Shown in pieces: positions 1-9,905 of a stretch of DNA of 64,000 nucleotides. The DNA lies in contig JAJEKV010000095.1 of assembly GCA_021234155.1 (NCBI GenBank), forward strand, positions 2,748,372 to 2,812,371, given 5' to 3'. How positions within the stretch are numbered: position 1 is the stretch's first letter; each line of letters opens with the position of its first letter. Under the pieces are notes generated by a model that made no database searches, was not told the origin of the DNA, and saw nothing but the letters and a program-made list of their open reading frames with translations. The position numbers and the translations under genes were made by a program. The stretch is from Isoetes taiwanensis (lineage: Eukaryota > Streptophyta > Lycopodiopsida > Isoetales > Isoetaceae).

Positions 1-170
1 AATGGATGGAGAACAAGGACACCTCCGTCAAGATCAATTTGCAGATAAATAGGATGGGATTTACATTTGCTGATAATACAAATGACAAATGGATCCAGCT
101 TAAGGACACGACTGGTGTGTTGCTACCATTGTTAAGGACTGGGATCATGTCTATATAAAGACACAGATAG

Positions 171-593
171 ATGAGCTCGTTACTGATTTCATCCTCCACA
201 AATGAATCCTGTCTTCTGCCCTTGAGCATGGGCAGGAAGAAAGGGGATCTCAATATGTCTACCAGAAGGAAGCTTCAAATGGATTCTAGTCTGGCTCCCA
301 AGAGGAAAAAGATCTGGGAATTTCGTAAGGCTGCTAGCACAGCAAAACAAAGTGTAGATATGGGTGTGCCCAGCAATGCCAATGAGGGTGAGTGCATCAA
401 TGCTAACGAAGGGGAAGGGATCAAGAAGAAGGCTGAGATTGTTGAGCTGATCCCCAAGAGCAAAGTTGGTAACGAATTCTCAACCAACATGGAAGCCAAC
501 TCCAAGGTCGAAATTAGCAACATGACAGCCACAAAACAACACCCGGGATGTCCCTCTGGAGCTAAATCTATTCAGGTTAATACTAGACTCTGA
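171..593 (+). CDS. unassigned 140-codon open frame
   Basis: An open frame of 140 codons starting at an ATG and ending in TGA. The predicted product is rich in Lys, Ser and Glu, with a basic stretch (PKRKK, around residue 43) that could act as a nuclear signal, and a short internal duplication (NANEGE) near residue 70. I recognise no domain. The frame upstream is open for a while without an ATG, so this may be an exon or a transposon ORF1 remnant rather than a whole gene. It lies about 1.1 kb from a LINE fragment on the other strand. Could be fortuitous. Confidence 0.2.
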   Translation: MSSLLISSSTNESCLLPLSMGRKKGDLNMSTRRKLQMDSSLAPKRKKIWEFRKAASTAKQSVDMGVPSNANEGECINANEGEGIKKKAEIVELIPKSKVGNEFSTNMEANSKVEISNMTATKQHPGCPSGAKSIQVNTRL

Positions 594-1714
594 TTGTTTT
601 TCCTATTAAGAACAGGTTCCTGATGAAATTATTTGCAAATTGTAGTGAGATTAATTTACTGGCTTTAATTTCCTTCTTAGTATTTGTGCTGGATTTACAT
701 ATTGAATGTAAGCATTACTAGATCAGGTGCTTACAACATAAGGCTGATTTAAACTAAGTACAAAGTATCATCTATGTATGCATGATGTTTCAGATTGCCT
801 ATAAGCCTGCTAGAAAAAATCGGGCAGCAACAAGGCATGTAATAAGGCCCTTATTTAGTGATTGTGAATAGTATAAAGCACTATTCTATGATGTACCTGG
901 TTAGATCTATTAGTTTGAATTGGTTCATTATGAATTTATGCTGGATAGAATAAAGGTTTAAATTAAACATATATGGGCTGTAACTGGATGCCAGGTTTTA
1001 AGGTTATAATACTATGTTATAACTGAGCTGGAATGATAACAAAAATGGGGCTGATCCAATTACTTTCTCGACTGTGCATAATGTATAAATACAAACTGAT
1101 TCGTATGTTTAAAGGTTATATTTAGTTGTAAAAGCTGGTTTAGTGTTTAGTTGTTTAAGGTTGTATGTGAGCAGTAGATTTTAGAGGGGACTCCAAGGTA
1201 AGGGAGGACACTACTTGGTATCTAATGATGTTACCCATATTCATAATCTACTGGGTAACTAGGACTGAATGCTATTTTGCTGCACAAAAATACTGGAAAT
1301 CTGAGTTATTCTCAATGGCTACATATTGACACTAGTACCATTAAAGTCATGGTGAAGGGGAATACCCAAGAAACCTACTGCTTACCTGTTAGTAGCTTAG
1401 GCTCTTACCCTGATTAAGGCTAACTGTCCTTTGGTTCTACTGCAGGTAACCAGGTTTCTTGCTCCATGCTTTGATGTTTTTATGCGATTCTAAGCAGATG
1501 GTTCATTAAACTTGATTTCAAGTAAGATATTTCCATTGGGAGAACATACAATGTATTGAGTACCTTGATTGTTTAAGATATTACTCTGATTATTAATATT
1601 TAGTGTGTTGGAAGCATTTGAGATAATTCGAGTGTATTGTTTCTGGAAATAAAAGTCTCTTTGGAAATAGTGTACTATTGTTACAAAGTAATTATGTTAG
1701 GTCCTCATCCTGGC
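594..1714. other. AT-rich stretch, nothing recognised
   Basis: No open frame of note, no tRNA, no transposon terminus. The DNA is AT-rich and not low-complexity. It may be intron-like or decayed transposon sequence. Confidence 0.4.
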
Positions 1715-2350
1715 CTAGGAAATTGTTTCCTGGCAATTTTCTAGGGCTGCCTTGTTACGCCCGCTGGCATACATGTCTAGATTGAGCACCTGAGGAATGT
1801 GGTCAGATTGAGTGTAGGATACCTCAGCTTCCACATAACAGTTGTCGAGAATTTTAGCACCTCTGTTGCTTATATAAAAACGGTTTAAAAGGCAATACAC
1901 CCGCTTCTCACCTTTTTGCTTGTTGGACCATGAGTAGAGATAGTTGGAGGGCTGAATTAGGCTGAGCCCTGTGCTATTCAGGAGGTCTTCCCATTCCCTA
2001 AGCTCATCTTTGGTTAAGTTTCTATGTAGACCCATTTTCTGATCCCATGAGTCTGTCATGTTCAGATCACCACCTAGTATCCAGCTTCTTGGTGGTTGTG
2101 CTTGAATCCATAATCTGATTTCTTTCCATAATTTTGCTCTCTCCGATGGAGAATTGGATGCATATAAATTGATGATGCCCCAATGTTCTTGATCCTCGCT
2201 TTCATTTATCAACACCGCATGCCATCGACCACCCTTGCTAACAAAGGTTTCGCTGACCTTAATATTCTTCCACAAAAGGGAGACACCTCCTTTAGTGCCT
2301 GAGGCTTTGGAACTGAGGGAGGAGTATCCACATCCAACCCATTCTCCCAA
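1715..2350 (-). pseudogene. LINE (L1-like) endonuclease domain fragment
   Basis: The minus strand encodes about 211 residues resembling the apurinic endonuclease (EEP) domain of plant L1-type LINE ORF2. Visible marks are GGVSLLW near residue 21, WHAVLIN, IINLYASN near residue 60, the GGDLNM motif near residue 93 and SDHIPQ near residue 183, which match the order of the family's conserved blocks. The usual ORF2 is over 1000 residues with a reverse transcriptase after this domain; here the frame stops straight after the endonuclease and no RT follows. The 5' side is cut at about 2358, where a Helitron-derived block begins. A dead fragment. Confidence 0.8.
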
Positions 2351-2358
2351 TGCCTTGG

Positions 2359-4068
2359 CCTAGACTTCTTTTCATAAATCATATAATAGAAACCAAGCCC
2401 AGTGTTGCTGAGCTATAAAAGGTTTTTGTGCATTTAATCCTTTCCCTTTCCTTTGATTTTTGCTTTATCCCGTGTTTATTCTTTTTCCTCATTATCCTAC
2501 ACAGTTTCCTTTTTCCTTTTTTCTTATTTTTCTCATATGTTATCTTTTTCCCTTTTCCCCTTTTTCTTTTTTTTTAGCCCCCTTCTCCCTCCCCTTCCCT
2601 TCCCTTTCCCTTCCCCTTCCCTTTCCCCTTCTCCTTTTTCCCTTTCCCTTTCCCTTTCCCTTACCCTTTCCCTTCCCATTTTCCTTTTTCTGATAGGCTT
2701 TTTCTCTTCCCTTTTCATCTTTTTCCCGCCCTTCCCATTTTTCCCTTTCTTTTTTCCCTTTCTTTTCATCTCTCTCTCTCTTTCCCTTTCTCTCTCTCTT
2801 TTTTTTTCCCTTTCCCATCTTTTTCCCTTTCCTCACCCTTTTCCTCTTCCCTTTTTTCTCATGCCCTTTTCCCCTTCCTCTCTTGCTTTTTTTCCATTCC
2901 TTGCTCTCCATCATTTCAAGTTCCCCTTTTCCTCCTTTTCCCACCCTTTCCCTCTTTCTCTTTTCTCGGTGCCTTTTTATCTTCCCTTTTCCCCTCTTTT
3001 TTTCTTTTCCCCCTTCCCTGTCCATTTTCTAATGCCATTTTCCCCTTTTCTTCTCCTCTTTCCTCACCTTTTTCCTTCCTTTTTTCGATGCCCTATTTTC
3101 GCTTCTCTTTTCCCTTTTTTCACCCTTTCCCTCTTCCCCTTTTTTGCATGCCCATTTCCAACTTCCCTTTTGCCTTTTCCTCATGCCCTTTTTCTAGGTA
3201 CCCTTTTCCCATTTCCATCTCCTTTTTTTCTTTTTTTTTTCTTTTCCTTTTCCTTTCCCTCATCCCATGCGCTTTATTCGTTCTCTTCTTCCCACCCTTT
3301 TCATGTTCATCTTTTCCCCCTCCCTTTTCCCACCCTTTCCCTCTTTCCCTTTTCACGATGCCTTTTTATCTTCCCTTTTCCCCTCTCTTTTCCTTTTCCC
3401 CTTTCGCTTTCCCTTTTTCCTTGTCATTTTCCCCTTCCATTCTCCTCTTTCCTCACCTTTTCTCTCTAACCTTTTCCCTTTCTCTTTTTTATGCTCTCTT
3501 TTTGCTTCTCTTTTCTTCTTTCTTCACCTTTTCCCTCTTCTTTTTTTTTTCCCATGCCCTTTTCCACTTCCCTTTTGCCCTTTTCCTCGTGCCCTTTTTC
3601 GAGGTGCCCTTTTCCCTTTTCCATCTCCCTTATTCTTTTTTCTTTTCCCGTGCCCTTTTCCCATGCGCTTTGTTTGTCCCCTTCTTCGCACCTTTTTCCC
3701 TTACCTTTTTTCTACTTTTCACGCCCTTCCTTTCTTCCCCTTTTTCCGTTGCCCCTTTTCCCTTCCCTTTCTCCCTCTCTATTTCTATTTTTTATTTTAT
3801 TTTTCCCATGCCATTTTTCCTTCCCTTTTTCCTCTCTATGTCCTTTTCCTCTTCCCCTTTTTCCCACGCCCCTTTTCCCTTCCCTTTTCCCTTTTACCCG
3901 TGCTTTTCCTCCCCTTTCCTTTTCCTTTTTCCTTAAGAGATCAAATCATGACCAGTCGCGATAGTGGGAAGTCGTGCGATAAATCTCGGCCTTCAGTTTC
4001 TATCAGATAATCTCCCATTTAAATTAGGGCTTGATCCATTCAATACGGTATAACATCCTATATTATTA
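2359..4068 (-). mobile_element. truncated polypurine Helitron (block 1)
   Basis: This block is a diverged duplicate of 4141-6120: both begin (plus strand) with the same sequence around CCTAGACTTCTTTTC, share a decayed hairpin (here about 2394), then a long pyrimidine tract, then the shared region containing AGATCAAATCATGAC and AAATTAGGGCTTGATCC. By comparison with complete copies it is a minus-oriented Helitron whose 3' terminus (hairpin plus CTAG) is missing, cut at 2358 beside the LINE fragment. Its 5' side ends at 4068 against another Helitron's CTAG end. The 5' terminal TC is not clearly preserved. Confidence 0.6.
2440..3945 (-). repeat. 1.5-kb polypurine tract (minus strand)
   Basis: Almost pure C/T on the plus strand, so A/G on the minus strand. 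The tract is punctuated at short intervals by ATG or ACG inside phrases such as CATGCCCTTTTCC. Long open frames here encode only Phe/Ser/Pro/Leu or Lys/Glu/Gly/Arg runs and are not genes. Confidence 0.9.
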
Positions 4069-4075
4069 CTAGTAA
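4069..4075 (-). mobile_element. detached last 7 nt of the outer Helitron H0
   Basis: Read on the minus strand these bases are TTACTAG, followed by T (4068). They are the missing end of the Helitron 3' terminus whose hairpin and ACCA stand at 7871-7891. The intervening 4076-7870 is a complete Helitron inserted between A and T of that terminus. Confidence 0.75.
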
Positions 4076-4086
4076 CTAGTAATAGT

Positions 4087-4103
4087 GCCCAGCGTTGCTG
4101 GGC
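4087..4103 (-). other. Helitron H1 3' terminal hairpin
   Basis: Seven-base-pair stem GCCCAGC/GCTGGGC with loop AAC on the minus strand, 7 nt before CTAG. A decayed second copy of the hairpin lies at about 4179-4195. Confidence 0.85.
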
Positions 4104-4214
4104 ATAATTTGGGAGCCTATGTGGACGGAAACCTATTCAGCCTAGACTTCTTTTCATAAACCATATAATAGAAACCAAGCCTAGTGTTGCTGAGCTATAA
4201 AAGGTTTTTGTGCA

Positions 4215-6003
4215 TTTAATATCCTCTCCTTTTCCTTTGGTTTTTGCTCTATCCCGTGTTTCTTCTTTTTCCTCATTATCCTACACAGTTTCCTTTTTAC
4301 TTTTTTCTTATTTTTCTCACATGTTATCTTTTTCCCTTCTCCCCTTTTTCTTTTTTTTAGCCCCTTCTCCCTCCCCTTCCCCTTCCCTTTCCCCTTCTCC
4401 TTTTTCCCTTTCCCTTTCCCTTGCCATTTCCCTTTTTCTGATAGGCTTTTTCTTTTCCCTTTTCACTATTTTTCTGTTTCTTTCCTATTTTTCCCTTTCT
4501 TTTCCCCCCTTTCTTTTCATTTTCTCTTATCCTTTTTCCATGCCCCTTTTTTTTTCTCTTTTCCTCACATTTCTGTGTGGCCGGTTTCTTCCTTTCCCCG
4601 CCATCTTCCTCTTTATCTGTGCTCTTTTTCCCATCTCTTTTCTCATTTTTCTCTCCCCTTTCCCTCATGCCTTTTTTCCCTTCCCTTCCCCCCTTTCTGC
4701 TTCCCTTTTCTTTTTTCCTTTCTCTTCTTCCCTTTTCATCCCTTCCCCACCCTTTCGCTTTTCTCTGTGCCCTTTTTCCCTTTCCCTTTTCTCATTCCTT
4801 TTCATTTTCGCTTTCCCTTTCCCCTTTCGTATGCCTCTTTCCATTCGCATTTCTTCATCTATTTCATGTGCCCTTTTTTTTCCATCATCTTCTACCTTTT
4901 TTCCTCTTCAACTTTCCCCTTTTCTCTCTTTTTTTTCCCCTTTCCCATGTTCTTTTTCCCTTTCCTCACCCTTTTCCTCTTCCCTTTTTTCTCATGCCCT
5001 TTTCCCCTTCCTCTCTTCCTTTTTTTTTCCATTCCTCGCTCTCCATCATTTCATGTTCCCCTTTTCCTCCTTTTCCCACCCTTTCCCTCTTTCCCTTTTC
5101 TCGGTGCCTTTTTATCTTCCCTTTCCCCCTCTTTTTTTTCTTTTTCCTCTTCCCTGTCCCTTTTCTAATGCCGTTTTCCCCTTTTCTTCTCCTCTTTCCT
5201 CACCTTTTCTCTCTAACCTTTTCCCTTCCTTTTTTCGATGCCCTATTTTCGCTTCTCTTTCCTCTTTTTTCACCCTTCCCTCTTTCCTTTTTTGCATGCC
5301 CTTTCCCCCTTCCCTTTTGCCCTTTTCCTTGTGCCCTTTTTCTAGGTACCCTTTTCCCCCCTTTTTTCTTTTTTTCTTTTCCTTTCCCTTTCCCTCATCC
5401 CATGCGCTTTATTCGTTTTCTTCCCACCCTTTTCATATTCATTTTTTCCCTCTCCCTTTTCCCACCATTTCCCTCTTTCCCTTTTCACGATGCCTTTTTA
5501 TCTTTCTTTTTCCCCTCTCTTTTCATTTTCCCCTTTCGCTTTCCCTTTTTCCATGTCATTTTCCCCTTCCATTCTCCTCTTTCCTCACCTTTTCTCTCTA
5601 ACCTTTTCCCTTTCTCTTTTTGATGCTCTCTTTTTGCTTCTCTTTTCCTCTTTCTTCACCTTTTCCCTCTTCTTTTTTTTCCCATGCCCTTTCCCCCTTC
5701 CCTTTTGCCCTTTTCCTCGTGCCCTTTTTCTAGGTTCCCTTTTTCCTTTTCCATCTCCTTTATTCTTTTTCTTTTCCCATGCGCTTTGTTTGTCCCCTTC
5801 TTCCCACCTTTTTCCCTTACCTTTTTCCGTTGCCCCTTTTCCCTTCCCTTTCTCCCTCTCTATTTCTATTCTTTTTTTTTCATTTTTCCCATGCCATTTT
5901 TCCTTCCCTTGTCTTTCTCCTCTTCCCCTTTTTCCCACGCCCTTTTTCCCTTCCCTTTTCCCTTTTACCCATGCTTTTCCTTCCCTTTCCTTTTCCTTTT
6001 TCC
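4215..6003 (-). repeat. polypurine tract, block 2 (minus strand)
   Basis: Nearly uninterrupted C/T on the plus strand, similar in punctuation (CATGCCCTTTTCC, CACCCTTTCCCTC) to block 1, with which it shares long similar stretches. It is flanked on the hairpin side by the conserved phrase GCTCTATCCCGTGTTTCTTC, found in reverse complement at the same relative place in other members of the family. Confidence 0.9.
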
Positions 6004-6004
6004 T

Positions 6005-6160
6005 TAAGAGATCAAATCATGACTAATCACGATAGTGGGAAGTCGTGCGATAAATCTCGGCCTTCAGTTTTAATCAGATAATCTGATCCATTTAAATTAG
6101 GGCTTGATCCATTTAAATTAGGGCTGGGCAAAAATTGAGTGTTCCATGTGAAAAATTGGG
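6005..6160 (-). other. internal 5'-subterminal Helitron sequence inside H1
   Basis: The sequence around AGATCAAATCATGACTAATC and AAATTAGGGCTTGATCC matches 3935-4040 and the 5'-subterminal zones of the Helitrons starting at 8060 and 51886. It therefore looks like a second Helitron head, without its TC terminus, buried in H1. Confidence 0.65.
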
Positions 6161-7735
6161 TTTTCCGCTTCCCTTTTCCTTTCAACTTTCCATTCTCTTT
6201 TCATACATTCCCCACCCTTTTGCTTTGTGTTGTTCCCTTTTTCCCTTTCCTTTCTCTTTCCCCTTCCTTTACATTTTCCCTTTCCCGTTCCCTTTCCCTT
6301 TTCATATGCCCCTTTCCATTCCCTTTTCTCAACCTTTTTTATGTACCCTTTTTCCTTCTTTCCCCATCCTTTCCCCCTTTTCCCCTTTCCACTTTCTCCT
6401 TTCTTTTTTCTTTCCCATACTCTTTTTCCCTTTCTTTTTTCATTTCCTCACCCTTTCCCTCTTCCCTTTTTTCTCGTGCCCTTTTCTCCTTCCTCTTTTC
6501 CTCTTTTCCTATTCCTTGCTCCTACCCTTTGTCTATTCTACTTTTCCCCCACCCTTTTCCTCCTTTTTCCATCCTTTCCCTCTTCCTTTTTCTCGATGCT
6601 CTTTTTGCTTCCCTTTTTCTCTTTCTTCACCCTTTCTCTCTTCCATTTTTTTCACGCCCTTTCCTTTTTTCTCTTTTTCTCGTTCCCTTTTCCCAAGTTC
6701 TCTTTTTCCCTTTTCCCCCTCTCTTTTCCTTTTTACTTTTCTTTTTCCCATGGACTTTGCAACCTTTTCTTATTTTCCCTTACATTTTTTTCCTTTTCTC
6801 ACCCTTACTTCTTACCCTTCTCGCGGTGCCCTTTTTCCTTTCCCTTTCCCCCTCACCTATTCTATTCCTTTTTCTATTTCCTTTTATCTTTCCCTTTTTC
6901 CTTTTCTCCTTCTCTTTCCTTTTTCCTCTTACCTTTCTTTTATTCCTTTTCCCTTTTCGCTTTTCCCTTTCATCGTTTTTCCTTTTCCCTTCCCCTTTTC
7001 CGTTTCCCTTTTCGCTTTTCCCTTTCATTGTTTTTCCTTTTCCCTTACCCTTTTCCTTTTCCCTTTTCCCTTTTTCCTTTCATCGTTTTTCCTTTTCCTT
7101 TTCCCTTCCCCTTTTCCTTTTCCCTTTTCCCTTTCATCATTTTTCCTTTTCCCTTCCCCTTTTCCCTTTTCCCTTTCATTGTTTTTCCTTTTCCCTTTTC
7201 CTTTTCTAGTTTCCCTTTTCCCTTTTCCTTTCATTGTTTTTCCTTTTCCCTTCCCCTTTTCCTTTTCCCTTTTACCTTTTTTCCCTTTCATAGTTTTCCT
7301 TTTCCCTTCCCTTTTTTAGTTTTTCCCTTTTCCCTTTTTCCCTTTCATCGTTTTCCTTCCCCTTTTCTTTTTTTTTTCCCTTTTCCCTTTCATCGTTTTC
7401 CTTTTCCTTCCTTTCCTTTTCCTTTTTTCCTTTCATAATTTTTTCCTTTTCCTTCCCCTTTTTCCTTTTCCTTTTTCCTTACATCGTTTTTCCTTTTGAA
7501 CTTTCCTTTTCCCTTTTCCCTTTTATTGTTTTTCCTTTTCCCTTTTCCTTTTCCGTTTCCTTTTCGCTTTTTCCTTTTCATCGTTTTTCCTTTTCCTTCC
7601 TTTTTCCCTTTTCCTTTTCCGTTCCCTTTTCGCTTTTCCCTTTCATCGTTTTTCCTTTTCCCTTCCCTTTTCCCTTTTCCCTTTCATCGTTTTTCCTTTT
7701 CCCTTTTCCTTTTTTCCTTTTTCCTTTTCCCTTTC
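6160..7735 (-). repeat. polypurine tract, block 3 (minus strand)
   Basis: C/T tract on the plus strand with a regular punctuation: TTTCATCGTTTTTCC (minus strand AAACGATGAAAGGG) recurs roughly every 50-70 bases from about 6970 on. The same punctuation marks the tract at 50080-50650, which defines a subfamily distinct from blocks 1 and 2. Confidence 0.9.
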
Positions 7736-7870
7736 ATATTGAAGCCATAGTCAAGATGAAATTTTAGTTGAAGACACGCACACATCATCTCCACCATTGG
7801 TCAATCAAATCCTCGACCGTCCGATTTAGGGCTCCATTGAAGACACACGCTATAATATTATAATATAAGA

Positions 7871-8059
7871 TGGTGCCCAGCGTTGCTGGGCATAAGTGCG
7901 GACCTGTAAATGATAGGTTTTGTTCCAAAAGAATTTGTTGAATTTGCTTTTGCAGCTTGTTGTAGCATGTATTTTGTTGTGCTTGTATTCGATTTGTTGA
8001 ATGCTGCTCATAGGAAGTTTACCTTGTTCAATCGATACCTTATTAGAAAAATACATCCA
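7871..8059 (-). mobile_element. Helitron H0, 3' part with hairpin
   Basis: Minus-oriented Helitron end: hairpin GCCCAGCAACGCTGGGC (7875-7891 on the minus strand) followed by ACCA, where H1 has inserted; the last seven bases TTACTAG are at 4069-4075. Upstream (rightward) sequence of H0 runs to 8059, where the plus-oriented Helitron A begins. H0's 5' end is not settled; the 13 bases 12906-12918 read on the minus strand as TCTTATATTATAA and are a candidate. Confidence 0.65.
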
Positions 8060-9905
8060 TCTTATATTATAATGTTATACCGTAAGTGCGTAGTGCATCG
8101 AGCCCTAATTTGAATGGTTGAGATCATCTGGATGCATCCAAAGGCCTAGATTTATTGCACGACTTACCAACACTGTGATTGGTCATGCTTCGATCTCTTA
8201 AGGGGAAAGGGTTAATGAAAAGGGGAAAAAGGAAAAGGGAAGTGGAAAGAGAGAATGTGAAGGGCAAAAAGGCACGGGGAAAAGGGAAAAGGGTAAAAGG
8301 AAAAGGGAAAAGGGTGGGGATAAGAGAAGAGAAAAAGGCATGGAAAACGAAAAAGGGAAAGGGAACCTGGGAAAAGGGCACGAGGGAAGGAGGAAGAGAT
8401 AAAGTGGAAAAGGTAAATGGAAAGGACATGAAAAAAAAAAGGGAAAGAGGAAAAGGTTGAAAAAATGAGAAAATGAAGGAGAAAAAAAGCATGGAAAAGG
8501 GGAGGAGAAAAAAAGCATGGGAAAAGGAAGGAGCATGGGAAAAGGGGGAAAAAGAGAAGCGTTGAGAAAAGAGAAAAAAGGAAGGGACAAATGGATAGGA
8601 AAAGGGAAAAAAAAGAGAGGGAAAGGGAAGGGAAAAAATGCATCAAGAAAAGGGGAAGAGTGAAAGGTTGGAAAAATGAGGAAAAGAAAAGGGGCATAGA
8701 AAAAGGGAAAGTGAGAAGAAAGAAAAAGGAAAGAGAAAAGGGGGAAAGGGAACCTAGGTAAAGGTCACAAGGAAAAAGAAAAAGGGAAACGAGAAAAGGG
8801 AAGGGGGGAAGGGCATGAGAGAAAAGGGAAGAGGAAAATGGTGAAGAAAGGGAAAAAAGAAAAAAGGGAAAAGAAAAGGGGCAAGAGAGAAAGGGTGGGG
8901 AAAAGAGGAAAATGGGTATAGGAAATAAGAGAATAAAACAAATGTGCAAAAAGCATGGAAAAAGGGAAAAGGAAAAGGAAAGGAAGGGAAAAAGTTCACA
9001 GGAAAATGATCGGCAAAGGAGGAAAACGGAAAGAAAAAAATCCATCAAGAAAAGGAAACGGGAAAAAAGGGAAAGGGAAGCAGGGAAGTGATGGAGGGGA
9101 GGGAAAGGGAAAAAGGACATGAGGAAAGGAAAAGAGAAAAGAAAAAGGAAGGGTTGAAAGAAGGGAAAATTGCACGGGAAGAGGGAAAGGGTGGGAAAAG
9201 GAGGAAAAGGAAGGTGGGGGAAAAATAGAAAGAAGAAAAGGGTGGGAAAAAGGGCATGGGAAAAGGGAAATAGAAAAGAAAAAAGAATGGAAAAAGGGGG
9301 AAAGAGAGAGAGGCACGGGAAAAAGGAAATGAGGAAAATGGAAAAGGGAAAGAGAAAAAGGGAACATGGAAAAGGGAAAGAGGGAAAGGGTGAGGAGATA
9401 GAAAAAGGGAAGGTAAAAAGGGCATGGAAAACGGGAGGGAGAAAAGAAAAATGGAAGGGAAAAAGGCACACAAAAAAGGAGGAAAAGAGTGGGAAAAGGA
9501 GAAAAAGAGAAGGGAAAATAGGCATGGAAAAGGGCAAAAGAGTAAAAGGTTGAGAAAAAGGGAAGACATGGAAAAAGGGTGGGGAAAAGAGAAGGCATAA
9601 AAAAAAGAGAAAGGGGAAGGGAAAAGGGCAAATAAAAAAGAGAAGAGGGAAAAGGTGGAGAAAGGAGCAAAAGGGAAGGGAAAACGGTTATCGGGAACAG
9701 GGAAGGAAAGGGATGGGAAAACAAGGAAACATGTGAGAAAGACGAGAAAAAAAATGAAAAGAAAAAAAAAGTAGAGAAAATAAGAAAAAATGAAATGCGG
9801 GATAGAGCAAAAGGGAAAGGGAAAGGGATAGGGCTTTTCTCACTGCATCCCAAAGCTTTTACAGGCTCTCAACTTATGCCCAGCAACGCTGGGCACCATT
9901 ACTAG
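8060..9905 (+). mobile_element. Helitron A, complete, polypurine cargo
   Basis: Plus-oriented, 1846 bp. The 5' end TCTTATATTATAATG starts at 8060 after A (8059). The 3' end has the hairpin GCCCAGCAACGCTGGGC (9878-9894), ACCATTA, CTAG (9902-9905), then T. The 5'-subterminal part contains CGATCTCTTAAGGGGAAAGG, shared with the Helitron at 51886. Nearly all the rest is a polypurine tract, ending at the conserved phrase GCGGGATAGAGCAAAAGG (about 9797). No coding capacity for transposition. Confidence 0.88.
8200..9830 (+). repeat. 1.6-kb polypurine tract
   Basis: Almost only A and G on the plus strand, broken at intervals by CATG or CACG in phrases such as GGGCATGGGAAAAGG. The open frames in it are compositional. 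Confidence 0.92.

Larger units (their letters stand above)
4076..7870 (-). mobile_element. Helitron H1, complete, polypurine cargo
   Basis: Minus-oriented non-autonomous Helitron of 3795 bp. Its 5' end is TCTTATATTATAATATTATA, starting at 7870 and preceded by A. Its 3' end is the hairpin GCCCAGCAACGCTGGGC (4087-4103), then ACTATTA, then CTAG (4076-4079), followed by T. These are the hallmarks of plant Helitrons (5' TC, 3' hairpin and CTRR, AT target). It carries two pyrimidine/purine blocks (4215-6003 and 6160-7735) separated at about 6005-6160 by a second 5'-subterminal sequence, so it looks like a fusion of two related Helitrons. No Rep/helicase frame is present. Confidence 0.85.

Noticed and set aside
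2453-7750. Long open frames (up to about 460 codons) of Phe/Ser/Pro/Leu-rich protein
   Set aside because: They are the automatic reading of C/T-only DNA, which lacks most stop codons. Several frames are open at once, no domain is visible, and homologous blocks do not keep the same frame.
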